Shown in pieces: positions 50,614 through 60,360 of a stretch of 64,000 nucleotides of DNA. The notes under the pieces are model-generated. The model searched no databases. It was not told the DNA's origin and saw nothing but the letters and a program-made list of their open reading frames with translations. Within the stretch, counting starts at the first letter, position 1. The number at the start of each line of letters is the position of its first letter. The stretch is from Cognatishimia sp. F0-27. Its GTDB lineage: Bacteria > Pseudomonadota > Alphaproteobacteria > Rhodobacterales > Rhodobacteraceae. The stretch covers positions 1 through 64,000 of the forward strand of contig NZ_JAFMPQ010000023.1 of assembly GCF_020667845.1 (NCBI RefSeq). The letters run 5' to 3'. The position numbers and the translations under genes were made by a program.

Positions 50614-51108
50614 TCAGTCCTTGGTCTTGGCACCCGCTGTGACGCTTGTGAGCGCGTCATGGTCGACCAGCGTCCACGGCAAGCCGACATTGCGGAAAAT
50701 CCGCTTTCCCTTGTTCGGGTAGTCACCGATGTCATGGTCGAGCCGCTGGCCGATCACGAGACAGCGCAGCGTTTGGTCTCCGGTATTGACGATGGTATGC
50801 GCCAGACCGCCCTTGCGATATCCAATGAAATCGCCCGCGCCGACGGCAAGCCTGTCGTCACCGATCTGCGCGGTTGCGGTGCCTTCGAGGATATAGACGC
50901 ATTCGTCTTCATGGTGATGAACGTGGTATTCCGTGGTTTCCGCGCCCGGCGCCACTTCGATGAGATGAACGCCCACCCCCGTGAGGCCCGTGGCGTCCCC
51001 CAGCGATTTGTTGACGCGTTTGGCGTCGGGATTGAGGAAATGTGTTTTCTCCAACCCCGCCATGGCGGCGATCTCTTCGGCACGGAGCAGGTAAGGCTTC
51101 TCGGTCAT
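50614..51108 (-). CDS. Cupin-domain protein (164 aa)
   Basis: A small cytoplasmic beta-barrel protein with the cupin motif 1 TEYHVHHHEDECVYILEGTA (about residues 65-84; His-His-Glu metal ligands) and motif 2 GLAHTIVNTGDQTLRCLVIG. The ATG at 51108 has GAGAGGA about 6 bases upstream. It ends 4 bp from the convergent mnmA stop. Cupins have many roles (isomerases, dioxygenases, sensors), so the job is open; the intact metal ligands point to a metal-binding enzyme. Confidence 0.85.
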   Translation of the reverse strand: MTEKPYLLRAEEIAAMAGLEKTHFLNPDAKRVNKSLGDATGLTGVGVHLIEVAPGAETTEYHVHHHEDECVYILEGTATAQIGDDRLAVGAGDFIGYRKGGLAHTIVNTGDQTLRCLVIGQRLDHDIGDYPNKGKRIFRNVGLPWTLVDHDALTSVTAGAKTKD

Positions 51109-51247
51109 GGCGTCCTCTCTCACGGATGTCGGGTCAAAGGACGGCTGGCCCGGTGAAACGCACGATCATGCGCATGGAATGTGCATGCGATGTGCATGCT
51201 TTGTGCATCGCTCGAAACCCTGAGGGCCAATCATCGGCGCGCCCCGC

Positions 51248-51703
51248 TCAGGATCCCTTGTCAGGCTCCTGATAGACGCCCTGTTCCTTGAGGATATCGA
51301 CCACTTCCGCGGGCATGTAGGTCTCGTCATGTTTGGCAAGGATCTCGCTCGCCTCGAACACACCGTCCACATAGCGTCCGGTGCCGACCATGCCCTGATT
51401 CTCCTCGAAGAGATCGGGCAGAACGCCGGTATACACCACCGGCACCGTGGCACCGCCATCGGTCACGGAGAACTTGATCTGTTCACCCGAGCCCCGCACG
51501 ATGGAGCCTTCCTCCACGAGGCCACCGATGCGGAACACCTCCGTTGGCGCGGGCGGCTCTTCCACGATCTGGGTCGGCGAGCGGAAAAAGTTGATCCCGT
51601 CGCGCATCGCGTATCCGATCAGCGCGGTCGACACGACAAGCGCCACGGACGCCAGCGCGATAATCTGAATGCGACGTTTCTTCTTGAGCGATTTCAGGGC
51701 CAT
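51248..51703 (-). CDS. ccmE: Cytochrome c maturation heme chaperone CcmE
   Basis: CcmE carries heme in the periplasm to apocytochromes c. The 151-residue protein has an N-terminal membrane anchor (about residues 11-32), the OB-fold domain (about 55-130: FRIGGLVEEGSIVR, YTGVLPDLFEENQGMV) and the heme-binding His in LAKHDETYMP (about 129). The ATG at 51703 follows GGAGGAGGAA. It stands apart from ccmF/ccmH genes, which are not in this window. Confidence 0.94.
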   Translation of the reverse strand: MALKSLKKKRRIQIIALASVALVVSTALIGYAMRDGINFFRSPTQIVEEPPAPTEVFRIGGLVEEGSIVRGSGEQIKFSVTDGGATVPVVYTGVLPDLFEENQGMVGTGRYVDGVFEASEILAKHDETYMPAEVVDILKEQGVYQEPDKGS

Positions 51704-51844
51704 AAAACGCGTTCCTCCTCCGGCCTGCGTAATATAGTCTGCTCTGCCGGGTTTGGGGAGACCCCGGCGCAATTCGCCGCAGCCCTTGGCAGCCTGAGCG
51801 TTGCACGCTAGACGACACCGGACCATGCCAGTTCAGGATCACCC

Positions 51845-52987
51845 ATGAAAGCCGCCATCGCCACGTCCGACTACCACGTGCCGGGCGAGACCTTCATCAA
51901 TCGCCACATCGCGCATCTGTTCGGCGGCAATACCTGCGTGATCTGCGGCCGGGCCAATGGTGACGATCCCTATCAAAAACCGCTATTCGAGCGGCGCGCA
52001 AAGCTCTCCGCGCGCGACACGCTGCTGCGCCCCTTCGCGGCGCTGAGCGGTGCTGTGCTGCATGGCACGTCACGGCTGCCCTTTGGTGACAACCGCGCGG
52101 CGCTGGCCGCCTTTCTGCGCGCGCAGCGCGTCGATGTGATCCTCTCCGAATTCGGCACACAGGCGCTCGTTGTCGCCAAGCTCGGCAATGATCTTGGCAT
52201 TCCGGTCTTCACCTACTGGCGCGGAACCGATGCGTCGCGCGCGCTGCGCTCGGCCCAGCGTGTGCGCTCCTACCGCAAGATGATGCCGAGGCTGGCGGGC
52301 ATGATCTCGGTCAGCCAGTTCCTGCTTGATAACCTCGCGCGCCACGGCGTGCGCCACCCCAACGCCCATGTGATCCCCTCCGGGGTCGACACAAGCCGCT
52401 TTCAGCCCGGTGATAAGCGGCCGTTGAGCTGTCTGGCCGTGGGGCGCATGGTCGAGAAAAAGGCCCCGCTGGTCACGCTCGACGCCTTCGCCACCGCCGC
52501 ACGAGGCACAGCCGCGCATCTGACCTTTATCGGCGATGGTCCTCTGCTGGAGCCCGCCCGCGCCCGGGCGGCCGATCTCGGCGTCGCCGACCAGGTCACC
52601 TTCACCGGCGCCCTGCCCCATGATGCGGTGCGCGCGCATCTCGCCCAGACGGCCTTCTTCCTGCAACACTCCGTGACGGCAAAGGACGGCAACACCGAAG
52701 GATTGCCGACCGCCATTCAGGAAGCTCTGGCCTGCGGTGCCATCCCGATCTCCACGGTTCACGCGGGCATCCCGGAAGCCGTGATACCCGGCAAAAACGG
52801 CTTTCTTGTAGAAGAATGGGATCAGGACGGGTTCGCCGCCGCCATTGCAGAGGCCTTTGCCCTGCCGGACCCCGACCGGCTCGCCCGTGCCGCGCGCGCC
52901 ACCGCGCTGGAGCGCTTCGACAATGGGGTCCTGCTCGAAAAACTCGAGCGCGTTATCCGCGACACGATCGCCGGCCCGTCGGTTTGA
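51845..52987 (+). CDS. Glycosyltransferase, GT4 type
   Basis: A 380-residue GT-B enzyme. The N-domain starts MKAAIATSDYHVPGETFI and carries RGTDASR; the C-domain (about 195-375) has LAVGRMVEKKAPLVTLDAFA, LTFIGDGPLLEPAR, the EALACGAIPISTVHAGIPEAV nucleotide-sugar motif and EGLPTAIQEA. It should extend a surface glycan from a nucleotide sugar; the substrate is unknown. It is divergent from ccmE, and a P-loop protein gene follows 67 bp later. Confidence 0.9.
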   Translation: MKAAIATSDYHVPGETFINRHIAHLFGGNTCVICGRANGDDPYQKPLFERRAKLSARDTLLRPFAALSGAVLHGTSRLPFGDNRAALAAFLRAQRVDVILSEFGTQALVVAKLGNDLGIPVFTYWRGTDASRALRSAQRVRSYRKMMPRLAGMISVSQFLLDNLARHGVRHPNAHVIPSGVDTSRFQPGDKRPLSCLAVGRMVEKKAPLVTLDAFATAARGTAAHLTFIGDGPLLEPARARAADLGVADQVTFTGALPHDAVRAHLAQTAFFLQHSVTAKDGNTEGLPTAIQEALACGAIPISTVHAGIPEAVIPGKNGFLVEEWDQDGFAAAIAEAFALPDPDRLARAARATALERFDNGVLLEKLERVIRDTIAGPSV

Positions 52988-53054
52988 CGGCCCGCGCCAA
53001 CGCCGCTACCCAAAAGCCAGACGGGGCGCGCGCCCCTGACCCGAAGCAAGGGCC

Positions 53055-53933
53055 ATGCCGATGATTTATCCTACCGCTGCCGACTGGTGTCATGCCGAAA
53101 AGCGCCGCGTGGTGCTGTTTGCGATGTCCGGGCTCGGCAAGACCCATGTTTCCACCATGCTGAGAGAAACCGGGGACTGGTTTCACTACTCCATCGATTA
53201 CCGCATCGGCACCCGGTACATGGGCGAATACATCGCCGATGAGGCCAAGCGCCATGCCATGCAGGTGCCGTATCTGCGCGATCTTCTGATGTCGGATTCG
53301 ATCTATATCGGCTCCAACCTGACCTTCGACAATCTGGCACCGGTCTCTGCCTATCTGGGCAAGCCGGGCGCACCGGAGCGTGGCGGGTTGCCGATAGTGG
53401 AATACCGGCGCCGACAGGAGCAGTTCCGCCGCGCCGAGATGCAGGCGCTGCTCGACACCGGCGACTTCATCGACCGCGCGGAGACGCTTTATGGCTATCC
53501 GCATTTTGTTTGTGACACCGGCGGTTCGATCTGTGAATGGGTCGATCCGCACGATCCGGACGATCCGATCCTGACCGCACTGACAGAGCGGGCGCTCATG
53601 GTCTGGATCGAGAGCGGCACGGACCATATGGCCGAACTGGAACGCCGCTTTGACCGCGCACCAAAGCCCATGGCCTACCAGCCCGCCTTTCTCGAAACCG
53701 CGTGGGAGCGTTACCTCGCCGAAACCGGGCTGCGGGCCGACGCCGTCGACCCGGACAGTTTCATCCGCTGGACCTATGCCCGGGCGCTTGCGCATCGCCA
53801 ACCGCTCTACCGGGCGATGGCGGAGAACTGGGGCGTGACGGTGCAGGCCGATGCCATGGCGCAGGTCGGCGCGGAGGCGGATTTCATCGACGTGATTGCA
53901 GAGGCTATTGACAGCGCGCCTCAGCGGCGCTGA
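53055..53933 (+). CDS. P-loop protein of unknown function (292 aa)
   Basis: A cytoplasmic protein with a Walker A motif AMSGLGKTH at about residues 23-31 and an acidic CDTGGSICEW segment near 155 that may be the metal or Walker B side. The rest is alpha-helical and rich in Arg, Glu and Tyr. I recall similar proteins in Rhodobacterales annotated as ATPases, but no activity is known. The start could be either of two in-frame ATGs (53055 or 53061). Its 3' end overlaps the convergent secreted-protein gene by 29 bp. Confidence 0.75.
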   Translation: MPMIYPTAADWCHAEKRRVVLFAMSGLGKTHVSTMLRETGDWFHYSIDYRIGTRYMGEYIADEAKRHAMQVPYLRDLLMSDSIYIGSNLTFDNLAPVSAYLGKPGAPERGGLPIVEYRRRQEQFRRAEMQALLDTGDFIDRAETLYGYPHFVCDTGGSICEWVDPHDPDDPILTALTERALMVWIESGTDHMAELERRFDRAPKPMAYQPAFLETAWERYLAETGLRADAVDPDSFIRWTYARALAHRQPLYRAMAENWGVTVQADAMAQVGAEADFIDVIAEAIDSAPQRR

Positions 53934-54507
53934 TCGCTTTTGACGACCCCCTGAGCGGTGCGATCGGGTGCTCGGGCATATCCACATGGCCGAAGGTCAT
54001 CACGCTGCCTTTCTTGAGCGCTGCAAGCAACGCGTCATCCCCTGCAACGGGGGCCACGAGGTCTTCGCCATCCTTTTGGAAGCGCAGCGTTCGGGTCACG
54101 CGATCTGCAAACAGATCCCAGTCTCCTTCCGGCATCTCGGTGCCGACGATCCGCCACGTCCTTTTGCCGGACGCGTCGCAGGTGAAGTAAAACGCATGGC
54201 TGCCATCCGTCGCGTGCACGCCCGCATAGGCGGTGCCGTCGCGCAGGACGTGCCCATACCAGCGGTCGCCGGGGCTTCGCGCGTTGGGCAACGGCACCTG
54301 CGCGATCCCCCCTTCGGTGCAGATCCGTGCCACGCAGCGCTCGTATTGCGGATTGTCAGCCGGTCCATTGCTTGCAAGGCAACGCCAGATGCAGCGCTGA
54401 AACGCCATGCCGTCGTCGTCCTGCGCGCGGGCTTGCTGTGGCATGCCGACGATTAATGCCGCCAAAACGGCAATGCCCATCCGGAGCGGTCTTCCGATGC
54501 GTGTCAT
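53905..54507 (-). CDS. Secreted cysteine-containing protein of unknown function (200 aa)
   Basis: The protein has a signal peptide (residues 1 to about 28, ending QQARAQDDD) and a mature domain with a Cys-rich start (FQRCIWRCLASNGP, YERCVARICTEGG), which probably forms two disulfides. The later part reads like a beta domain (HAFYFTCDASGKRTWRIVGTEM). AGGAGA lies before the ATG at 54507. No family recognised. Its stop is inside the 3' end of the opposing P-loop gene. Confidence 0.7.
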   Translation of the reverse strand: MTRIGRPLRMGIAVLAALIVGMPQQARAQDDDGMAFQRCIWRCLASNGPADNPQYERCVARICTEGGIAQVPLPNARSPGDRWYGHVLRDGTAYAGVHATDGSHAFYFTCDASGKRTWRIVGTEMPEGDWDLFADRVTRTLRFQKDGEDLVAPVAGDDALLAALKKGSVMTFGHVDMPEHPIAPLRGSSKAISAAEARCQ

Positions 54508-54673
54508 GGCGTCTCCTGGCAAGAACTGCTTTCATGCGCCGAGCCAAGCATGACTGACACGGTCGATCAAGCCGCCAGGCGAACCGGGAGCAGATGCCGA
54601 TCCTGCGTGCGGCTTGTGAAACCGCGATTGCTGCCCTATCTGTCGCGTCCCAATGAGAACGAAGGTCAGACCC

Positions 54674-55615
54674 ATGCCCATCAAACTGCCCAGCTCCTTG
54701 CCAGCCTACTCGGTCTTGCAATCTGAAGGCGTCATGGTCATGGGCGAGGACGCCGCCGCCCGGCAGGACATCCGGCCACTGCGCGTGGGGTTGTTGAACC
54801 TGATGCCGCGCAAGATCGCGACCGAAAACCAGTTCGCGCGGCTGATCGGGGCGACCCCGCTACAGATCGAGCTGTCGCTGATCCGGATGACGGAGCACGA
54901 AACCAAGAACACCGCCGCCGAGCATATGGCCGAGTTTTACCGGCCATTCTCCGATATCGCCGAGAGCGGCGAGAAGTTCGACGGGCTGATCATCACCGGG
55001 GCGCCGATCGAGCATCTGCCCTTCGACGAAGTCACCTATTGGGACGAGCTGCAACGGGTCTTTGACTGGACCCAGACCCATGTGCATTCCACGTTCGGCG
55101 TGTGTTGGGGCGGGATGGCGATGATCAACCATTTCCATGGCGTTGCCAAACACATGCTGGAGGCCAAGGCTTTCGGCTGCATCCGCCACCGCAACTGCGC
55201 GCCCGCGTCCCCCTACCTGCGTGGCTTCTCCGACGACATGGTGATCCCCGTGTCGCGCTGGACCGAACTGCGCCGTGCGGAAATCGAGGCCGCCGGTTTG
55301 GCCATCCTGATCGACAGCGCCGAAACCGGCCCGTGTCTTGTCGAAGACCCCGACCACCGCGCGCTCTATGTGTTCAACCATTTCGAATATGACAGCGACA
55401 CGCTCAAGGGCGAATATGATCGGGACGTGGCGGCGGGCACGCCGATCAACATCCCCGCAAACTACTACCCCGACGACGATCCCACGCAGACCCCGCAAAA
55501 CCGGTGGCGCAGCCATGCGCATCTGCTGTTCGGCAACTGGATCACCGAGATCTACCAGACCACACCCTTTGACCTTCAGGAGATTGGCTCCAAATCAACA
55601 GATCTGAGGCTTTGA
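54674..55615 (+). CDS. metA: Homoserine O-acyltransferase MetA
   Basis: MetA-family enzymes acylate homoserine (succinyl or acetyl) at the start of methionine synthesis. The 313-residue protein has the GAT-like fold with the nucleophile Cys in FGVCWGGMA (about residue 142), [15 protein letters not shown] and the HRN motif ([14 protein letters not shown]). The ATG at 54674 follows AAGGTCAGACCC. I looked for a SAM-II riboswitch in the 166-bp upstream gap and could not recognise its conserved core. Confidence 0.94.
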   Translation: MPIKLPSSLPAYSVLQSEGVMVMGEDAAARQDIRPLRVGLLNLMPRKIATENQFARLIGATPLQIELSLIRMTEHETKNTAAEHMAEFYRPFSDIAESGEKFDGLIITGAPIEHLPFDEVTYWDELQRVFDWTQTHVHSTFGVCWGGMAMINHFHGVAKHMLEAKAFGCIRHRNCAPASPYLRGFSDDMVIPVSRWTELRRAEIEAAGLAILIDSAETGPCLVEDPDHRALYVFNHFEYDSDTLKGEYDRDVAAGTPINIPANYYPDDDPTQTPQNRWRSHAHLLFGNWITEIYQTTPFDLQEIGSKSTDLRL

Positions 55616-55646
55616 CACCCGTCGGCGCCACGGATTGGGAGAGATG

Positions 55647-56627
55647 ATGATCGTGCGGGCACTTGTGATCGGGGCAGCGCTCACGCTGGGCAGCTGTGGC
55701 ATATGGGCGGACAAGCGCGCCGCGCGCATGGAAGCCTCTGCCGAGGACCGCTGGCCCCCAGTGGGCCGCTTTGTGACCGAAGGCGCTGTGCGTGTGCATT
55801 ACGTGCAGGACGGCACCGGACCGGATGTGGTCCTGATCCACGGGGCCGGCGGCAACCTGCGGGATTTCACGTTTTCACTGATGCCCCGGCTTGTGGAGGC
55901 AGGCTACCGAGTGACCGCCTTTGACCGGCCCGGGCTCGGCTATACCGGGCGGGTCGATCCGGCGTATGACAGGGCCTTTGCGCCATCGGCTGAGACGCCA
56001 CAGGAGCAGGCCGCCCTGCTCGCGGGGGCCGCAAAGCAGCTTGGGGTCGACACTCCAGTGGTGCTCGGCCATTCCTTCGGCGGGGCGGTCGCCATGGCCT
56101 GGGGGCTTGAGCATGAGGCTTCGGCCATTGTCAGCGTCGCGGGTGTTGCCATGCCATGGCCGGGCGAACTCGGCGCCTATTACAAGGTGCTGGGGTCCTC
56201 GGTCGGCGGCGCGCTTGTGCCGCCGCTTGTCACCGCCAGCACCGACCCGATGAACACCGGCGACGTGCTCGAAGGTATCTTCGCGCCGCAATCCGCGCCG
56301 GACGGCTACCTGGCGCATATCGGGCCCGGACTGTCCTTGCGCCGGGACACGCTGCGCGCCAATGCCCGGCAGGTCAACCATTTGCGACCGCATATGGTGG
56401 CCCTGTCCGAACGCTATCCCGAGATGACGCTGCCCGTGGAATTCGTGCATGGCGATGCGGACACCACCGTGCCGTTGACGGTGCACGCAAACCGCGCCGT
56501 CTCCGTTTTGCCGCGTGCGCGGGTCACGGTGCTGGAAGATATCGGACACATGCCGCACCACGCAGACGAAGACGCCATCTTGGCGGCCATCGAACGCGCG
56601 CTGGAGCACGCCGGTCGCTCAGGCTAA
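55647..56627 (+). CDS. Alpha/beta hydrolase, predicted lipoprotein
   Basis: A 326-residue alpha/beta hydrolase with catalytic Ser in GHSFGG (about residue 142), the oxyanion stretch IHGAGGN, the acid in HGDADTT and the base His in EDIGHMPHHA. The N-terminus has a lipobox LGSC (Cys about residue 18), so it should be lipid-anchored and face the periplasm. The ATG at 55647 is favoured over the adjacent one at 55644 because GGGAG is then 5 bases upstream. It lies 31 bp after metA and may be co-transcribed; the substrate is unknown. Confidence 0.85.
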   Translation: MIVRALVIGAALTLGSCGIWADKRAARMEASAEDRWPPVGRFVTEGAVRVHYVQDGTGPDVVLIHGAGGNLRDFTFSLMPRLVEAGYRVTAFDRPGLGYTGRVDPAYDRAFAPSAETPQEQAALLAGAAKQLGVDTPVVLGHSFGGAVAMAWGLEHEASAIVSVAGVAMPWPGELGAYYKVLGSSVGGALVPPLVTASTDPMNTGDVLEGIFAPQSAPDGYLAHIGPGLSLRRDTLRANARQVNHLRPHMVALSERYPEMTLPVEFVHGDADTTVPLTVHANRAVSVLPRARVTVLEDIGHMPHHADEDAILAAIERALEHAGRSG

Positions 56628-56662
56628 GCGCTTGTATCCTCTCGTGCTCTCGCCGCATACTC

Positions 56663-56682
56663 GGACAGGCGCGGGCCTGTCC
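56663..56682. promoter_or_regulatory. Perfect inverted repeat before ppk2
   Basis: GGACAGGC (56663-56670) and GCCTGTCC (56675-56682) form an eight-pair stem with a GCGG loop, 38 bp before the ppk2 ATG. No T-run follows, so it may be an operator (a TetR gene is coded just downstream of ppk2) or a leader hairpin. Confidence 0.45.
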
Positions 56683-56720
56683 CGCCCCTCGTTCTGTCCC
56701 TGTCCAAAAGGAGAGCACCG

Positions 56721-57590
56721 ATGACCCTGCCCTTTGACGGTGCGATTTCCCGCTTCTTTCGCGAGGAGGCTCCCGACGCCGTCCGGCATGCCATCGAGCG
56801 GGCAGAAAAAGGCGACATCCTCGATCCGCGATACCCCTATTCGGACAAGATGGCGCGCAAACCCTATGAGCGCGAGCTTGCCATGCTCCAGATCGAGTTG
56901 GTCAAGATGCAGTCCTGGATCAAGGAAACCGGCCAGAGGGTTGTCTGCGTCTTCGAAGGGCGCGACGCCGCCGGAAAAGGCGGCACGATTGCGCGCTTTC
57001 GTATGAACCTCAATCCACGCGGCGCGCGGGTGGTGGCCTTGTCGAAGCCGTCCGACACGGAACAGACGCAGTGGTATTTCCAACGCTATATCGATCACCT
57101 GCCGGCGGGTGGCGAGATCGTGTTTTTCGATCGGTCCTGGTACAACCGGGGCGTGGTCGAGCATGTTTTCGGCTTTTGCACACCCGAAGAACGCGCGCAT
57201 TTCTTCACCCAGGCGCCCGGTTTCGAAGCCATGCTCGTGGATGAGGGCATCCATCTTTTCAAGTTCTGGCTCACGGTTGGCCGCGCCGAACAGCTGGCGC
57301 GGTTTCTCAAACGCGAAAGCGACCCGCTCAAGCAATGGAAGCTCTCCGGCATCGACGTGAAGGGGCTGCCGCGATGGGACGCCTACACCGACGCGATTGC
57401 CGAGACGCTCACGCGCACGCACACGGACACCGCGCCGTGGACGATCGTGCGCAGCGACGACAAGAAGCGCGCTCGCCTCGCCGCGATCCGCCACGTGCTG
57501 AGCACGCTCGATTACGACCGCAAGGACATCAAGGCCGTCGGAACCCCCGATCCGCTGATCTGTAACGGTCCGGAACTCTGGCATGCCTAA
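56721..57590 (+). CDS. ppk2: Polyphosphate kinase 2 (PPK2 family)
   Basis: PPK2 enzymes move phosphate between polyphosphate and nucleotides. The 289-residue, single-domain protein has Walker [13 protein letters not shown] (about residue 73), the lid and base region [18 protein letters not shown] (about 134-151) and [13 protein letters not shown]. This pattern fits class I PPK2 (NDP kinase type), though class cannot be fixed by eye. GGAGA precedes the ATG. It overlaps the next regulator gene by 8 bp. Confidence 0.94.
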   Translation: MTLPFDGAISRFFREEAPDAVRHAIERAEKGDILDPRYPYSDKMARKPYERELAMLQIELVKMQSWIKETGQRVVCVFEGRDAAGKGGTIARFRMNLNPRGARVVALSKPSDTEQTQWYFQRYIDHLPAGGEIVFFDRSWYNRGVVEHVFGFCTPEERAHFFTQAPGFEAMLVDEGIHLFKFWLTVGRAEQLARFLKRESDPLKQWKLSGIDVKGLPRWDAYTDAIAETLTRTHTDTAPWTIVRSDDKKRARLAAIRHVLSTLDYDRKDIKAVGTPDPLICNGPELWHA

Positions 57591-58200
57591 ACGGGGCTAT
57601 CACCACGGCAACCTTCGCGAAGCGCTGGTCTCTTCGGCGCTGACCCTGATCGAGGAGAAGGGACCGACCGGGTTTACCCTCTCGGAGGCGGCGAAGCAGG
57701 CCGGCGTGACCCCGGCGGCGGTCTACCGCCATTTCGACGGGCGCGAGGATCTGATCGCGGAGGCCGCGCTGCAAGGCTACCAGATCTTTGCCGAGTTGAT
57801 GGAATACGCGTTTGAAACCGGCCAACCCTCTGCGCTGGCGGCGTTCGAGGCCACGGGACGGGCCTATCTCGCCTTCGCGCGGCGCTATCCCGGTCACTAC
57901 ATCGCGATGTTCGAAAGCGGCATCTCGGTCAATCGCTCCCCCGAACTCGCTGCAGCCTCGATGCGGGCGCGCGGCATCCTCGAAAAGGCCGCGGCACAGC
58001 TGTCCGAGCATATTCCACCCGAAAAGCGCCCACCTCCGGCGATGTTCTCCGCGCATATCTGGGCGCTGAGCCACGGGGTCGTGGAATTGTTTGCGCGCAA
58101 TTCACCGGGCACGCAGGCGCCCTTTCCACCCGAGGATCTGCTCGAGTCGGGGATCGGCGTGTATTTGCGCGGGCTCGGGCTCATCCCTGAAGACACCTGA
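57583..58200 (+). CDS. TetR/AcrR-family regulator
   Basis: A 205-residue repressor-type protein with an N-terminal helix-turn-helix (about 1-60; [37 protein letters not shown]) and a variable C-terminal ligand domain (about 70-205). It begins inside the last 8 bp of ppk2, so the two are coupled and the regulator probably controls its own operon, possibly at the inverted repeat before ppk2. The ligand is unknown. Confidence 0.9.
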   Translation: MPKRGYHHGNLREALVSSALTLIEEKGPTGFTLSEAAKQAGVTPAAVYRHFDGREDLIAEAALQGYQIFAELMEYAFETGQPSALAAFEATGRAYLAFARRYPGHYIAMFESGISVNRSPELAAASMRARGILEKAAAQLSEHIPPEKRPPPAMFSAHIWALSHGVVELFARNSPGTQAPFPPEDLLESGIGVYLRGLGLIPEDT

Positions 58201-58325
58201 CCGCGAACCATGATCCGCCGTTTCCCGCATGTGACCGGACACACCAGCCACCGCAACCCCGCCAGAACGACAGCGCGCGCGATGTCTCGACGGGCTCGCG
58301 TCGCATTACCATCAAGAGACTACCC

Positions 58326-59183
58326 ATGACTGGCACATTTTTCCTCGGCCTCGGCGGTCAGAAATGCGGATCGAGCTGGATGCAGGCCTATCTCGCCCGC
58401 CAGCCCGGATCGGATTTCGGACGGCTCGGAGAATACCAGATCTGGGAAGCAGACCTCGGATCGGTGTTTGCCCGGTACAAGGTCGCCGAACCGGGTATGC
58501 TGCAAAAGCTGCGAGCGGAGGCGAAACGGCGCATCGGGCAGCCGCTTCCCGCGGACTACCTGCGTTGGCAGATGCAGACCGACCGGGATCGCTATTTTGC
58601 CTATTTCGCCGGTCTGCTTGCCAAGCCGGGCACCCGGCGGACCGGCGATGTGACCCCCTCCTATGCGGCCCTGCCCGCGCCGATCCTCAAGGGCATTCGC
58701 GATGGGTTTGACGCACGCGGGATCGCCACGAAAGCGCTGTTTGCCATGCGTGACCCGGTTGCGCGGCTCCGGTCGCATTACCGCATGGAGGTTGCCAAGG
58801 GTCGCCTGCCCGACGAGGCGGAAAGCGTTGGCCTGCGGGGCTTTTACAGCGGGGCGGAAGCCGCCGCCCGTATGCGCTATGATCTGACCCTTGAGGCCAT
58901 CGAGACGGTCTTTGCACCCGAGGACCGGTTCATCTGCCTGTTCGAGGACATGATCACACCGGCGGGCGTGGCGCGGTTTGCCCGGTTTGCCGAGGTTCCT
59001 GTCGAGCCCGATGCAGGCGCGCGTCCGGTCAATGCACGCGGCACGGCGTCCAAGCCGCTGCCAGACGAGACCAGCCGCGAGATTGCCCGCCATTATGCAC
59101 CGGTCTACGAAGCCGTGGCGCGGCGCTTACCGGAAATCGAAACGCTCTGGCCGTCCGCACGGTTTGCGCTCACCAGCGCATGA
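58326..59183 (+). CDS. Sulfotransferase family protein
   Basis: A 285-residue PAPS-dependent sulfotransferase. The 5'-phosphosulfate loop FLGLGGQKCGSSWMQAYL (about residues 5-22) and the 3'-phosphate region MRDPVARLRSHY (about 140-151) are clear. It might sulfate a surface glycan, as it is near two glycosyltransferase genes, but the acceptor is unknown. Its last 14 bp overlap the convergent GT2 gene. Confidence 0.88.
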   Translation: MTGTFFLGLGGQKCGSSWMQAYLARQPGSDFGRLGEYQIWEADLGSVFARYKVAEPGMLQKLRAEAKRRIGQPLPADYLRWQMQTDRDRYFAYFAGLLAKPGTRRTGDVTPSYAALPAPILKGIRDGFDARGIATKALFAMRDPVARLRSHYRMEVAKGRLPDEAESVGLRGFYSGAEAAARMRYDLTLEAIETVFAPEDRFICLFEDMITPAGVARFARFAEVPVEPDAGARPVNARGTASKPLPDETSREIARHYAPVYEAVARRLPEIETLWPSARFALTSA

Positions 59184-60207
59184 GACCGGCGTCGACCAGC
59201 TGTCCGGCATCGCTATAGGCCACGGACTCCGGGCCAAGAAACCCGTCGGGCGCGTCCCCCATCGCATCCAGCAGCTTGCGATAGTAGCCGTATTTCGCCG
59301 CGGCATTGGCGTGTGCGCCCCAGCGGGTTGCCCGCTCGATCTTGTCGGCGAATTGCGCGGTGAAGACGAAATGGGCCACCGTCAGCAAGACCGACGCCGA
59401 TGGCGGCAGGTTGGCGTTGTGCGAGCCGGTGAGGTAGCTTTCGTCACTGCGCAGCACGATGGGCGTCTTGTGTCGCGGAGACTTCTGGAACATTTGCGCC
59501 TTCTTGGCGCGGGCCGGCATGTAGAGGCGGTGCCAGCCGCGCCGCTCGACCCTTGGCTCGATCCCATAGCGCTCGAAGAGCCGTGCCGTCTTGCTCTGTC
59601 CGGTGAGAACCGGGGGCTCTCCGGGGCGCAGTTGCACCAGGGGCTCCGGCTCGAAATAGGGATAGGCTGCAAGCAAGGCGTCAAAATCCTGTGGCAGACG
59701 ACCCTCAAGGCCAGCGACGCCGGCCGGGAAGAATTCGACCACAGAAGCCACAGCCGAACTGGCGCCCTGCCCCGCGAGCCGCGAAATCACCTCGCCGACA
59801 TGCGCCACGCCGGGCGGCAGGATCAGGAATTCATCCGCGTCCAGATAAGACACATATCGCCCGGGCAGAAAGCAAGGTGGCAGCGCGATCTTGAGATAAG
59901 TGCCCACACGTTCACGCCGTGTCTGCCCTTCCGGATCGGTGTAATCGATCAAATCGCCAAACCGCATCGGTGCCCGCAGCACGATGCAATCGGGCTGTGC
60001 GCAAAGAAACTCGAAACTGCCGTCATCGGACTGATCATCCCAGATCAGGAACTGTTCGAAGCCGAGGCCGCGATGATGATCCAGCCAGGCCGGCAGGAAA
60101 CCAAGTTCGTCGCGCATCGTGGAAAACAGGGTCAGACGATCGGGATGCACCATCCCGTGCTCGACAGTAACAAGGTTCTTGGCGTGGGCGATCCGGTAGC
60201 GCGTCAT
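59170..60207 (-). CDS. Glycosyltransferase, GT2-like (Glyco_tranf_2_4 type)
   Basis: A 345-residue cytoplasmic enzyme with a GT-A core at about residues 25-190: LFSTMRDELGFLPAWLDHHRGLGFEQFLIWDDQSDDGS and the DxD-like VSYLDADEFLIL. The latter part has no recognised domain. The ATG at 60207 is where similarity starts. It faces the sulfotransferase gene, overlapping by 14 bp. Proteins of this shape occur in roseobacters near sulfotransferases; the sugar donor is unknown. Confidence 0.85.
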   Translation of the reverse strand: MTRYRIAHAKNLVTVEHGMVHPDRLTLFSTMRDELGFLPAWLDHHRGLGFEQFLIWDDQSDDGSFEFLCAQPDCIVLRAPMRFGDLIDYTDPEGQTRRERVGTYLKIALPPCFLPGRYVSYLDADEFLILPPGVAHVGEVISRLAGQGASSAVASVVEFFPAGVAGLEGRLPQDFDALLAAYPYFEPEPLVQLRPGEPPVLTGQSKTARLFERYGIEPRVERRGWHRLYMPARAKKAQMFQKSPRHKTPIVLRSDESYLTGSHNANLPPSASVLLTVAHFVFTAQFADKIERATRWGAHANAAAKYGYYRKLLDAMGDAPDGFLGPESVAYSDAGQLVDAGLMRW

Positions 60208-60308
60208 GCGGATTGGAGTGGCGCAGCTTGACTGCCCCGTCAAGCGCCACGCAGCGCAAAGCCGCGGCGCCCACGCCAAAAAAACCGACTGCTGCGGTGG
60301 CCATAACG

Positions 60309-60336
60309 AAAAAAGCCGGCCCCCGAGAGGGCCGGC
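60309..60336 (-). terminator. Rho-independent terminator of rplM-rpsI
   Basis: On the minus strand GCCGGCCC (60336-60329), a six-base loop, GGGCCGGC (60322-60315) and TTTTTT (60314-60309). Perfect eight-pair stem about 25 bp after the rpsI stop. Confidence 0.93.
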
Positions 60337-60360
60337 CCGTGATCTTGCCTGACAGGCAAA

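Noticed and set aside
54508-54673. SAM-II riboswitch before metA
   Set aside because: The conserved pseudoknot core of that riboswitch could not be recognised; a covariance search would settle it.
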